From: Chromatiales bacterium
Lineage (GTDB): Bacteria; Pseudomonadota; Gammaproteobacteria; SZUA-152
Assembly (NCBI GenBank): GCA_026999335.1
Contig: JALTPW010000200.1
Coordinates: 1 to 33,984 of the forward strand
DNA length: 33,984 nt
Direction of reading: 5' to 3'
Below are positions 26,114 to 33,984 of the stretch, piece by piece (the first letter of the stretch is position 1; the number at the start of each line of letters is the position of its first letter). The notes beneath the pieces are model-generated. The model made no database searches. It saw only the letters and a program-made list of their open reading frames with translations, and was not told the origin of the DNA. The position numbers were made by a program, and so were the translations under genes.

Positions 26114-27918
26114 AGCCATTTCATTTTCCTCATGATGTTCTCGATCTCTTCGGCGACCTTAGAAAATCCCTCTGGATCCCATTGCGTTGGATAAGATATG
26201 AGGGCACTTTCCTGGTTGGCTAAAATTTCCTGTAGCTGTTCCTCAATGACGGCATCCCCGGCTCGCGCAGTAATCCATTGGGCATAGCTCCGCGCCCATG
26301 CCTCCTCGTAGCTCAATAGATATTTGACGTATGCCTTGTCAACGTAATGTACCGTCCCGTCAGCTAATTTCAAGGTAGATGGCCCTTGTAGCAGTGCACG
26401 CAGGTGCTGCATTTCGGCAGTGTTGTCCACAGCATTCCGCCATCCCCTGAACAAATCATGATATGTTGAGGAGAACCCTTTACCTGGGGCGGCCTTGTGA
26501 TCTATGAAATGTCCGACCTCATGCAGCAGCGTCAGTTCTTTGTGGTCGCCTCCAGCCCTGATACTGATGTGGGATGGCTCTCCGGTGAATTTCCTGTAGT
26601 AGTATGCGCCCAGATAATTTGCATTGTGCGGGCTGCTCTTTATCGGGATCACCGGCAAATTACCGTCACCGTGCACGCTGTCTATCGCCTGTAGTGCCCG
26701 TTGAGATTCAGTTTTGTGTGCCATGACCTTCAGGGCTGCCGAAACTGGTGCTTGAGGCGCCGTTTTCCCTGTAGTCGGAACAGTTTGTGATGACGGCCTG
26801 GCAGGCTCGATGTCTGAGACCACGAGTGCATCGACGTCGATTCCTCTCCGGGTATACCGCTTTTTGAGCACGCGCCATGGCGTGCCGATCTCGCTTTCAC
26901 GGAGAATCCCTCTGACCAGCGCGGCGCGCTTCTTTCTCGAACCCAACACGGCTTCCTGAATGGCCGGGCGCTGCTGCTTGAGCCATGTGATCCGATCTGT
27001 TTTCCCGGCCCTGTCCTCTTCGGTGATTTCATCGGCGAAGACCACCTCCTCGTAACTGAGCGTGTTGGGATGTGCCGGCCAGGGTGACTTCCCCTTCGGA
27101 TAGACGCCGGGCCCGAGCCCGTATCGGTTGACTCTGGCGTGCATGTCGCAGATATCCGGCTCGGGGTGCCTGGGGCTGAGCAGGAAGCGCGTGCCGACGA
27201 CGTCGGGATGCTTGAATGCCGCGGCCCGATAGGCCTCACCATGGGCACGGTTCAGTTCGGTCCGGAATAACCGCAGGGCATGGACTCTCGGGTTGTCGTC
27301 AGAGATCAGGAGCGCCGATGCGGCGGATGCGCCGACGGCGCCGGCGTTGGCGGCGTTGATTTTGCCTGTAATGCCGGCGGGCACCGGCCGTCCCGCGGCC
27401 AGGAATTCATTGGCCGCCTGGCTGGCGGAGTGGCCCTCGATGATGGCGCTCTCAACGGCGCGGCGCACGCCATCGATGGCCCCCCGGTCCAGGCGCCAGA
27501 GTCTGTCCGAGAGCTGCAGGCCGTCCTTGTCAATGAAGTTCTTGACGAAGCGCACCGCCTCGTCAGACAGGCCGGAGAGCAGGCCTGAAACTTCTGGTGC
27601 AGCAGAGAACGGCTCCACGCCTAGCCTTGCGGCGGCGCGCAGGCCACGGTCTAGCATTTGGTTGCGTCGGTCTGCAAGATCGCGCAAACGCAGGTCGATT
27701 TGGACCTGCAGCCGTTGCAAGACCTCGAGGCGCAGCAAACCCTGGCCGCCTGCGAAATCCTGGATGACGGATTTGATGCGCTCTGCAGCGTCCCGGTAGA
27801 GGCGGTCTAACGCCTCCAGGTAGTCCCGGTCCAGGCGGTTCATGTCCGCACGAGCCCTGGCGGAGGCACGTTTGATCGCAGCCTTGACCGACGTTCTTTT
27901 GTTCTCCGCCAGGCGCAC
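26110..27918 (-). CDS. Mu F-like head morphogenesis protein with HExxH domain
   Basis: This starts at a GTG overlapping the portal stop (TAGTG). The first 300 residues of 602 are a Mu F / SPP1 gp7-type head protein, helical, with FRTELNRAHGEAYRAAAFKH and the Cys/His stretch RHPEPDICDMHARVNRYGLG typical of the domain. A linker rich in Thr/Pro/Gln (about 375-395) precedes an added C-terminal region. That region holds LLHEVGHFIDHKA (His466, Glu467, His470, then His474) and a possible third ligand at Glu538/Glu539 (YEEAWARSYAQW). HExxH is the zincin metallopeptidase signature. This may be an effector packaged into the head. Confidence 0.8.
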   Translation of the reverse strand: MRLAENKRTSVKAAIKRASARARADMNRLDRDYLEALDRLYRDAAERIKSVIQDFAGGQGLLRLEVLQRLQVQIDLRLRDLADRRNQMLDRGLRAAARLGVEPFSAAPEVSGLLSGLSDEAVRFVKNFIDKDGLQLSDRLWRLDRGAIDGVRRAVESAIIEGHSASQAANEFLAAGRPVPAGITGKINAANAGAVGASAASALLISDDNPRVHALRLFRTELNRAHGEAYRAAAFKHPDVVGTRFLLSPRHPEPDICDMHARVNRYGLGPGVYPKGKSPWPAHPNTLSYEEVVFADEITEEDRAGKTDRITWLKQQRPAIQEAVLGSRKKRAALVRGILRESEIGTPWRVLKKRYTRRGIDVDALVVSDIEPARPSSQTVPTTGKTAPQAPVSAALKVMAHKTESQRALQAIDSVHGDGNLPVIPIKSSPHNANYLGAYYYRKFTGEPSHISIRAGGDHKELTLLHEVGHFIDHKAAPGKGFSSTYHDLFRGWRNAVDNTAEMQHLRALLQGPSTLKLADGTVHYVDKAYVKYLLSYEEAWARSYAQWITARAGDAVIEEQLQEILANQESALISYPTQWDPEGFSKVAEEIENIMRKMKWL

Positions 27919-29288
27919 TATGAACTGCTCCTGGTCGAGATGGTCGTGGCGCTGTCACCCTTCCTCGCATTGCCGGGCGTGACACTTACGCGGGGCCTGT
28001 TAGCGCTCTCCTCGGGTAGGATAGAGGGGTATGGATCTGTGCTTTCTGCCTCTAGCTGGTCCTTGACAGCTGCCGGATCCAGCCCGGCAGCCTCGAATAC
28101 CGTCTCTTTGGGTGCCCCGATGGCCTGATACTTCAGCGCCAGGTCAGCGCGCTGATTCGGTGTATCGGTACGGCGCTCCGCGAACACGATATCGAAATCA
28201 TAGGCGTCAGGATTGATTCCCTGCAGCAGTAGCTCGAGCCTGAACCCAATATAGTAGGCAAAGGACAACGTATCCTGCAGTGCGTCGATCTCGTCGTAAT
28301 AGTCCCGCTTCAGGTCCTCCAGAATGTCCCTATTCAGCCCTTCGGAATAACCGAACAGTCCCTTGGGTGCCGGAGCGCCGGCGAAGAAGGTGTCTAGCAG
28401 GTAGGAGACATCGGCGATCTGATCGAGGCTGGCATCGCCTTGGACGGCTGTCACACCGCCTTTCTTGTTCAGGTAGTAGTCCGTCGTGATCTCGTATTGG
28501 TCGTTCTCGACCTGGGTGCGGTATTTCTCAATATCCTCATCGGTGGCGCCCTCCAGCACATGGGCCATGCGCAGGGGCGCACGGGTCCGGCGCCGGATGA
28601 CCAGGTCCTCCTCGGTCATCGTGAGCTTTTTCCATACCGACCGGGTGGCATCGAGGTAGGGCCTGCCCATGCATCCCAGGTCATCGTAGTTGTCCGGGGT
28701 CAGCCGCACGAGCGTCAGCTGCCACAAGGCGAAGCTGGCGATTTTCCGTCCGGTGAATACGTCCATCTGCTCATAGGCGATGCGCGGGTCCGTGAACCTC
28801 CCGGTTGTCCCGACGATGGGTCTGATGGTCTCCGCTGGCATACGGATGCCGGCTGTCACCCGGCCGTCCTCGCTGATGACCCATTGGATGGGTAGGTTTC
28901 CTTCCATGACCAATCCGCGGGCGTCGCTCTCGAGCTTCTCGAGACGGTGCAGGTTGAGCCGGCGCTCGAAGGCCTGCCACAGCCGGATGATCCGCTTCTC
29001 CGTGCTCTTGATGTTGATGCGCAGCCCGCCCTTGATCGCAGTCCTGGCCATGCGGCCATGAATCTTTTTGACCCTGGGGTCGGCGCGGTCCATTTCCCTG
29101 AGATCCAGGATGGTCGAGCGCAGGCTGTAATCCACCAACATTCGTTGGTAGAGGTGTTTGATCTGGTTTTCCGGCGTAGGTCGACGCCCAACCTCCGTTG
29201 TCTGTGGTAGCGTCTCCCCGGGCAGCGGGTCCACATCGCCTGGCATCCTTCTCCCGAATCGTCTGAGCAGGTCTGTGATAAGTGACAT
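27918..29288 (-). CDS. Portal protein (Mu gp29-like)
   Basis: The 456-residue protein matches the DUF935/Mu gp29 portal group: MSLITDLLRRFGRRMPGDVD, MLVDYSLRSTILDLREMDRA, DPRVKKIHGRMARTAIKGGL. The helical core follows (RDYYDEIDALQDTLSFAYYI), then GFRLELLLQGINPDAYDFDI. The portal ring forms the DNA entry channel. It starts 12 bases after the terminase stop with GGAG upstream, as is usual for terminase-portal pairs. Confidence 0.88.
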   Translation of the reverse strand: MSLITDLLRRFGRRMPGDVDPLPGETLPQTTEVGRRPTPENQIKHLYQRMLVDYSLRSTILDLREMDRADPRVKKIHGRMARTAIKGGLRINIKSTEKRIIRLWQAFERRLNLHRLEKLESDARGLVMEGNLPIQWVISEDGRVTAGIRMPAETIRPIVGTTGRFTDPRIAYEQMDVFTGRKIASFALWQLTLVRLTPDNYDDLGCMGRPYLDATRSVWKKLTMTEEDLVIRRRTRAPLRMAHVLEGATDEDIEKYRTQVENDQYEITTDYYLNKKGGVTAVQGDASLDQIADVSYLLDTFFAGAPAPKGLFGYSEGLNRDILEDLKRDYYDEIDALQDTLSFAYYIGFRLELLLQGINPDAYDFDIVFAERRTDTPNQRADLALKYQAIGAPKETVFEAAGLDPAAVKDQLEAESTDPYPSILPEESANRPRVSVTPGNARKGDSATTISTRSSS

Positions 29289-29300
29289 GTCAATCTCCGA

Positions 29301-30875
29301 TCAGGCCGCGGCCCGCCCCAGAAGCTGGTCCCGCGTTTTCTTCCTGTGCTGGATGATGGTTGTGGACGGCGCCGCGCCACGAGTGACCAACGCCCATACG
29401 GAGGCCATGGCGGCGTCGAACAGGTCATCGCCCAGGTCCGGTTTCGCCATCCTATAGCTGGCATAGCTCGCTTTGGTCGTCTCGGGCTTGATGTTCCCCA
29501 ATTGCCGGATCAGGGTCCGCAGGTCGAGTGTCTCCGGGTCGCTGGGATCCAGGTCGTCGATGTACGGGATTGCCGCTTGTCCGTTGTGGAACACGGCTCT
29601 CAGCGCAGTGGCCATCTGGTGCTTAGTCATCCCCTCGAATCGGATAGGGGAGAACGCCCACTCTGGCCAGGTGCTGGCCGTGCTCTCGCCATCGCCTATG
29701 GCCAGCCGGTCGATACGTGTCAGTCCCTCAGCGAACAACTCGTCGTTGAGTTGGGTGAGCAGGCCGATGCCATAGGCGTCGCCCATGGCATAGTCGGGGC
29801 GGAAATAGCGCCAGAATTCCTTGATATCGTTCTTGACTACTTTTTCGTCAGTGCCAGGCGCCCAGGTCCGGGCAAAGATGATGCAACAGAAATTTCCGAT
29901 CATCTCTGTGACCACCAAGGCATAGCGTGATGCATGCGAGTTTTCTCCGTGCCCGGAGTGGTCATAGCCGAACGAGATCAAGCCGCGGCGTTGATACTCC
30001 ATGCCGGGGAGTGGCTGCGCCAGCTCTAGGCCTGACTTCAGGCCGACCTGGATGGCCCGGCGGATGTATTTCTCCCAGATGAGGTGGCGGGCGGAAACGT
30101 TCTTGCACAGAAGCTGGCGGATATATTCGTCCGGGGACAGCTGGTCGCGCATGTCTTCCATGAATGCCTGGTCCAGAATCCCCATTTCCATGCCGAGATA
30201 GACATCCACAGTAGGGAGAAGGTGGTATTTCCCGCTCTCGATTAGGTCTGACAATGTGTCCGCACCTTTGAAGACGCCGGTGATCCGGATCTGCGGGTCG
30301 TTGCGGCTCTCCTTGCTGGCTCCCAGGCGGCGCTTGGAACCCATCATCAGCAGGAATCGGCTGAACAGGCGATCCCGCGGCATGTCGTCCACCTCCTCGA
30401 GGCTGGCGACGGTCAAATCGCCGCCGTCGACCTGAGACATGATACCGTAGGCTCTGCCAATGGAACGGTTGTAGAACTGGTAATAGGTATCTGCCATTTG
30501 TGTCCGTCCAGACTTGTGCGCCAGGTAGGCGGTCAAAATCTCGGACCTGCGGATGGCCTCCAGGTGATAGTTCAGATTGGTCTGGGACTGCGCCTCTCGC
30601 GGCGCGACGATGCCCAGTTCCTGGTCAGCGTGCTTGGCGTTCCACTCCAACAGGTAGAGCTCCTTGACAGCAGTCTTGCCGGTGCGTCTGCAGGAGAAGT
30701 CCACCGTGTTGCGGTGTTGGTCCATCTCTATCATTTTGAGTATTTGGACCGGGTCCAGATCTACGTTGTGGACGTACTTGTGCCACAGTGCATGATCGTC
30801 GGCGTAGCGGTTGATTTCGCGCTCGGCGACATGCTGCATCCGGATGCGGCGTGTCTTGGAGACCCTGTCAGCCAC
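29301..30875 (-). CDS. Terminase large subunit
   Basis: This 524-residue protein starts at a GTG overlapping the preceding stop. The ATPase has a Walker A motif CRRTGKT (residues 62-68) and a Walker B-like segment TVASLEEVDDM (155-165). The nuclease domain shows SFGYDHSGHGENSHASRYAL with Asp305, DYAMGDAYGIG with Asp366, and a late acidic cluster LGDDLFDAAMAS near 500. These are the RNase H-type nuclease metal ligands, and all are present. It packages DNA into the prohead with the protein encoded upstream. Confidence 0.93.
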   Translation of the reverse strand: MADRVSKTRRIRMQHVAEREINRYADDHALWHKYVHNVDLDPVQILKMIEMDQHRNTVDFSCRRTGKTAVKELYLLEWNAKHADQELGIVAPREAQSQTNLNYHLEAIRRSEILTAYLAHKSGRTQMADTYYQFYNRSIGRAYGIMSQVDGGDLTVASLEEVDDMPRDRLFSRFLLMMGSKRRLGASKESRNDPQIRITGVFKGADTLSDLIESGKYHLLPTVDVYLGMEMGILDQAFMEDMRDQLSPDEYIRQLLCKNVSARHLIWEKYIRRAIQVGLKSGLELAQPLPGMEYQRRGLISFGYDHSGHGENSHASRYALVVTEMIGNFCCIIFARTWAPGTDEKVVKNDIKEFWRYFRPDYAMGDAYGIGLLTQLNDELFAEGLTRIDRLAIGDGESTASTWPEWAFSPIRFEGMTKHQMATALRAVFHNGQAAIPYIDDLDPSDPETLDLRTLIRQLGNIKPETTKASYASYRMAKPDLGDDLFDAAMASVWALVTRGAAPSTTIIQHRKKTRDQLLGRAAA

Positions 30876-31845
30876 TGTCTGCCTCGTCGTATTCGATCAG
30901 TACCGGGTCGCGTTGCAAACGTTCGCGACTACGTTCGAATTTCTCTGCCAGTGCTGCCAATTGCGCTTGCTGCCGACGCTGATGCTCGACCAGGCTCTCT
31001 CTGTTGGCCTGATGATCGAGATAGCCTCGCAGTAGATCCTGCTCTTCCTGGGCTTTCGGCGTCATGTTCAGATCTGCCAGACTCATGTTGTTCTTCGCCA
31101 GGAAGTCAGAAAGAGTTTTCAGTAGTGGGTGTGCACTGATCTTATAGACGTATTCCTCTCTACCGTCCTTTTCGTAGGATACTAGGTGGAAGTTACCGTT
31201 CTTCGGGTCGAAATACCACTCGGGCTGCCTTAATTCTACGCCTGTCGATGCGATCGCTAGCAGGATGTCATTGATGATCGCCTGGACCATGGCTTGGGTC
31301 TCGGCCTGCAGGCCCATGATCAGTGAAGGGTCGCCTGTCTCGAATGCCACGTCGTACCGCAAGAACAGCTCTGTGCGTCTCAGGCAGGCCACTTGCTCTT
31401 CGCACCCATTGTCCAGGTACTCGCATGTGTTGCAGTGTGGATATTTACCAGGCTTTGCGGGGAAGTACCGTGCAACCCTGGCAAACAACCCGTGCTTCAT
31501 CGCGTTGAACCGAGTGCGCAGCGCCTCTTCCGGTGTCGGGTGCCCAGATAGATTTTCAGACACTCTGGCCTTTCCTTCTGGCGTCCTGGGCCCCGTCTGG
31601 CGACCGTGTGCTGCCATGAGCCCCTTCTCCCAGGGTGCTTGTTCGGCCTCTTCACCACACTCCGGGCAGGGCGCGAAGTACAGGTATGGGTGCCAAATCC
31701 GTTCAGGCGCTTCCACGATACGACCAGGCTCGGCTTCGAACTTGTGATCGCATGAGGAACACCTGAAATTGACCATTTTCAGGTGGTCGCCGTGATGATG
31801 TTTTTTCCGGCGCGGGTATCCCATCGTGCTGATTTTTAACGCCAT
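30868..31845 (-). CDS. Probable terminase small subunit with zinc ribbon
   Basis: The 325-residue protein begins with a zinc-ribbon (Cys29-x2-Cys32 and Cys60-x2-Cys63 in FRCSSCDHKF and APCPECGEEA). A basic segment follows (GRQTGPRTPEGKARVSENLS, FNAMKHGLFARVARYF) and a second four-Cys cluster (Cys138, 141, 148, 154). The rest is helical and ends in a charged coiled coil (LVEHQRRQQAQLAALAEKFE). The GPRTPEGKARVSEN and MKHGL motifs are ones I know from terminase-associated proteins of this phage type. It is directly upstream of the large subunit. The ATG at 31845 lies one base after the 28-bp element and has no ribosome binding site; ATG 31824 is an alternative. Confidence 0.72.
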   Translation of the reverse strand: MALKISTMGYPRRKKHHHGDHLKMVNFRCSSCDHKFEAEPGRIVEAPERIWHPYLYFAPCPECGEEAEQAPWEKGLMAAHGRQTGPRTPEGKARVSENLSGHPTPEEALRTRFNAMKHGLFARVARYFPAKPGKYPHCNTCEYLDNGCEEQVACLRRTELFLRYDVAFETGDPSLIMGLQAETQAMVQAIINDILLAIASTGVELRQPEWYFDPKNGNFHLVSYEKDGREEYVYKISAHPLLKTLSDFLAKNNMSLADLNMTPKAQEEQDLLRGYLDHQANRESLVEHQRRQQAQLAALAEKFERSRERLQRDPVLIEYDEADSG

Positions 31846-31846
31846 A

Positions 31847-31874
31847 TCAAGACAGAACCAGGGCGTGGTTTGTC
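31847..31874 (-). repeat. Conserved 28-bp element, copy at the late operon start
   Basis: In minus orientation it begins GACAAACCACGCCCT and ends CTGTCTTGA, one base before the ATG of the terminase small-subunit candidate. It can fold with GACA and AACC pairing to GGTT and TGTC around one bulge. The -35-like TTGTCG of the integrase promoter overlaps it on the plus strand. Confidence 0.65.
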
Positions 31875-31899
31875 GGCCTGTGGTTTAGGTGTGTATATT
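31870..31899 (+). promoter_or_regulatory. Possible integrase promoter
   Basis: TTGTCG (31870-31875), an 18-base spacer and TATATT (31894-31899) precede the integrase by about 50 bases. The -35 overlaps the 28-bp element, so whatever binds the element could affect this promoter. A palindromic TCACGTGA lies at 31910-31917 in the leader. Confidence 0.45.
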
Positions 31900-31947
31900 G
31901 GTCTCGAGTTCACGTGACCGAAACCAGCGGAGAGGTGAGAATAAGCC

Positions 31948-33570
31948 ATGACCGCAAAGAGAGCAGTTATTTATGCGAGAGTCAGCACGTCTAGGCAGGC
32001 AGATGACGATGTATCCATCCCGGCACAGATCGAGCGAGGTAGAGAGAGGGCTGCTGAACTAGACGCAGACGTGGTGAGGGTGTTTTGTGACGAGGGGTTG
32101 ACAGGCACAGATGATAGGAGACCAGCGTTCCAAGATGCCATCGCGTTCTGCGAGCTGTACTCTCCAGACTTCTTCATCACATGGTCCACCAGCAGATTCT
32201 CACGTAACAAGATTGATGCAGCTCTCTATAAATTGCGTCTGGACAGATGTGGCACCAGTATCGTCTATCTGTGCACACCTATCGACAGAGACACAGACAG
32301 TGGTTGGATGCTGGAGAGCATGCTGGAGGTGTTCGACGAGTATTACAGCAGGCAGATCGCTGCTGATACAAAGCGGTCCATGATCAAAAATGCCAGGGAA
32401 GGGTACTGGAATGGTGGCTCACCACCGTATGGCTATCGCCCTGCGCCAGCTGCAGACAATCCTAGAAGAAAGCGGCTCAAAATATATCCGCCCGAGGCAG
32501 AGGTGGTCGAGTGGATATTCAACATGCGCCTCGCAGGACAAGGTGCCAAAGCTATTGCTACATCACTTAATCGAAGAGGAATTACCCACAGAGGACGCCC
32601 GTGGCAAAAAGGGGCAGTTCTGCACATCCTGCGTAGTGAGTCCTATCTCGGTCATGTGATCTTCAACCGGAGGGACAGGAAGACCATGCGCGACAGAGAT
32701 AGGAAGGACTGGATCGTAGTACAGAGTCATGACCCGATTATCCCGATCGAAACCTGGCGCTCGGTGCAAGAGATGTTGGACACTGAGTACCCCGCCCGTG
32801 ATACTGGCTCACATGCCAGCCGTTTCCTGTTCACCGGCCTGCTGCGTTGCGGCCGGTGCGGCGCCAGTCTCCAGATCGAGAGCGCCAAGGGCAGATCCCG
32901 TCGCTACCATTATTACAACTGCAGGACCGCTCAGCAGAAGGGTAGATGCACAAACCGGCGTATTCCAGCACACGACCTCGATGACTGGTTACTGGATCAA
33001 TTACTGGATCAGATCCTGAATGCAAAGACTGTGGCCAATCTGTACTTGCAGCTGGCACAGGTGTGTAGTGGATGGAAGAAAGACCAGCAACGACGCCGAC
33101 AGGCAGTCCTATCCGAAATCCGGGTGATAGAGCAAAAAACCAGAAAAATCTATGAGTTATTTGAGGAATATGGCAAGGATACGCCAAACCTGGGCGATTT
33201 CACCAGGAGATTGAGAGAACACAACAGTCGCCTCAAAAGCCTAGAGCAACAGCTTGCTGCAATAGAGTCGGAGGTCCCACCGGAAATGCCCATTGACGAA
33301 AACCAGGTGATGCAGCTGGTCTACTTCCTGATCGACACGATAAAGTCTTCTGAAAATGTCAAGAAAACCAGAGGGTTACTGTCAAGATTCATAACAGAGA
33401 TCGTAATTACCGACGATCATGCACGAGTGAAATACGACAATCGCGCCCTGATCGAACTGACTGCCAGGGGTGCGGTTCCCAGTAAGGAATGGTGGCTCCC
33501 CGCACATTCCATACCAGGAACCGAGATTCTAACATTATTTCTGCCTCAGCGATTTTGCGCGGCTGCGTGA
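31948..33570 (+). CDS. Large serine recombinase, phage integrase
   Basis: The 540-residue protein has the serine recombinase catalytic domain at residues about 5-150: Ser13 in IYARVSTSRQ, Arg83 and Arg86 in STSRFSRN. The recombinase domain follows (GYRPAPAADNPRRK, KAIATSLNRRGITHRGRPWQ). A zinc ribbon holds Cys301, Cys304, Cys325 and Cys334 (LRCGRCGASL, YNCRTAQQKGRC). A coiled coil occupies about 400-450 (KSLEQQLAAIESE). All main elements of large serine integrases are intact, so it should mediate unidirectional attP x attB recombination. AGAGGTGAG precedes the ATG by nine bases. No directionality factor was recognised. Confidence 0.93.
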   Translation: MTAKRAVIYARVSTSRQADDDVSIPAQIERGRERAAELDADVVRVFCDEGLTGTDDRRPAFQDAIAFCELYSPDFFITWSTSRFSRNKIDAALYKLRLDRCGTSIVYLCTPIDRDTDSGWMLESMLEVFDEYYSRQIAADTKRSMIKNAREGYWNGGSPPYGYRPAPAADNPRRKRLKIYPPEAEVVEWIFNMRLAGQGAKAIATSLNRRGITHRGRPWQKGAVLHILRSESYLGHVIFNRRDRKTMRDRDRKDWIVVQSHDPIIPIETWRSVQEMLDTEYPARDTGSHASRFLFTGLLRCGRCGASLQIESAKGRSRRYHYYNCRTAQQKGRCTNRRIPAHDLDDWLLDQLLDQILNAKTVANLYLQLAQVCSGWKKDQQRRRQAVLSEIRVIEQKTRKIYELFEEYGKDTPNLGDFTRRLREHNSRLKSLEQQLAAIESEVPPEMPIDENQVMQLVYFLIDTIKSSENVKKTRGLLSRFITEIVITDDHARVKYDNRALIELTARGAVPSKEWWLPAHSIPGTEILTLFLPQRFCAAA

Positions 33571-33984
33571 TGCGATTCTGTCGATGTGCCTGATGCTGAT
33601 TCTTTCTCCCAGCTCAGACGCAATGATCTTCTGGATTTCATATTTCGAGACTCCATCAGCAGACAGCGCATGGATCAGTTTGTTCCGCTGGAACCTGAAA
33701 TATCTCCGCATCTGAGGGATCCACACTCTGACACATTCCCGCTCAGATGGGGATTGCAGATTGTCACGGTCCAGGATAGCCCACATCTTGAGAAACGCCT
33801 CTATGCCTATGGCCTCGGCGACATCCAACCAACGCTGCGACAGGCCCATCTCTCGCAACTCACTGATTCTCAGGTCGAGTGCGGGTGCGCGCGATTTTTC
33901 GAGCGCCCCTAATGGGGCGTCTGAATTGATGTAGATATCCTGGTACCCACCCCCCGAACCAGCCACCCCGGGCCTGGGCTGCCG
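33535..33984 (-). CDS. DNA-binding protein, possibly Mor/C-like, cut by edge
   Basis: The frame is open to the right edge. A GTG at 33966 could start it (MAGSGGGYQDIYIN), but translation may begin beyond the window. The helical C-terminal part reads VRVWIPQMRRYFRFQRNKLI, then ALSADGVSKYEIQKIIASEL and ISIRHIDRIASRSR. This recalls the helix-turn-helix end of Mor/C activators of Mu-like phages, but the match is loose. It is convergent with the integrase and shares 36 bases with its end. A late-gene activator acting on the 28-bp elements would be an attractive, unproven role. Confidence 0.5.
   Translation of the reverse strand, partial: RQPRPGVAGSGGGYQDIYINSDAPLGALEKSRAPALDLRISELREMGLSQRWLDVAEAIGIEAFLKMWAILDRDNLQSPSERECVRVWIPQMRRYFRFQRNKLIHALSADGVSKYEIQKIIASELGERISIRHIDRIASRSRAKSLRQK

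Noticed and set aside
31846..31947. An attachment site beside the integrase start
   Set aside because: The location is typical for attP of large serine integrases and there is a short palindrome, but without the host junction or a second copy I cannot point to the core.
1..33984. tRNA genes, rRNA genes, CRISPR arrays, insertion sequences or a cos site
   Set aside because: I saw no clover-leaf candidates, no regularly spaced direct repeats, no transposase other than the serine integrase, and no clear cos or pac signature near the terminase genes.

Overview
This window holds most of a temperate tailed phage, as a prophage or a phage contig. Three things point that way: a lambda-like immunity switch near 3.4 kb, a nearly complete head and tail gene set on the minus strand (about 31.8 kb down to 5.2 kb), and a large serine recombinase at 31.9-33.6 kb. 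The high GC content, the CII-like and Arc-like regulators and the P22-type antirepressor domain suggest a gammaproteobacterial host; I cannot name the genus. The tape measure protein, the frameshifted tail chaperone and the J-like tail tip imply a long non-contractile tail (siphovirus). The portal and head-morphogenesis proteins are of the Mu type.

Layout. (1) 1-1.2 kb: end of the early operon on the minus strand, with a CII-family regulator and small proteins; replication genes probably lie beyond the left edge. (2) 1.4-2.3 kb: two divergent Arc-type (ribbon-helix-helix) regulators around a shared operator region, plus small genes. (3) 2.1-3.8 kb: cro and an antirepressor on the minus strand and a short cI-like repressor on the plus strand, separated by 84 bp carrying three 17-bp operators and two back-to-back promoters. 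Both promoters put their predicted transcription starts at the start codon. (4) 3.8-5.15 kb: behind cI, an AT-richer pair, a HipA-like kinase and a partner of unknown function, placed to be expressed in the lysogen. (5) 5.2-6.4 kb: small membrane proteins including a holin candidate. (6) 6.4-18.1 kb: tail fibre, tail tip, peptidase, minor tail proteins, tape measure, the G/GT frameshift gene, tail tube and connectors. (7) 18.1-18.9 kb: an M15 peptidase endolysin and a one-span membrane protein inside the connector region. (8) 19.3-21.9 kb: one reading frame joining protease, scaffold and major capsid protein, with an internal ribosome binding site. (9) 22.0-26.1 kb: accessory particle genes lying between the head-morphogenesis gene and the capsid gene. 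(10) 26.1-31.8 kb: head morphogenesis protein with an added metallopeptidase-like domain, portal, large terminase and a zinc-binding terminase-region protein. (11) 31.9-34.0 kb: integrase, and a convergent DNA-binding protein that runs off the window.

The structural genes are tightly packed, often with 1-10 base overlaps, and read as one long late operon. The largest breaks in it are at 21.85-21.98 and 23.40-23.51 kb. Both carry a conserved 28-bp element that also sits just before the first late gene at 31.85 kb. The points most worth following are the 28-bp element, the attenuator-like structure before the capsid gene, the nested capsid reading frame, the frameshift signal, the three-operator switch with leaderless promoters, and the kinase pair in the immunity operon.
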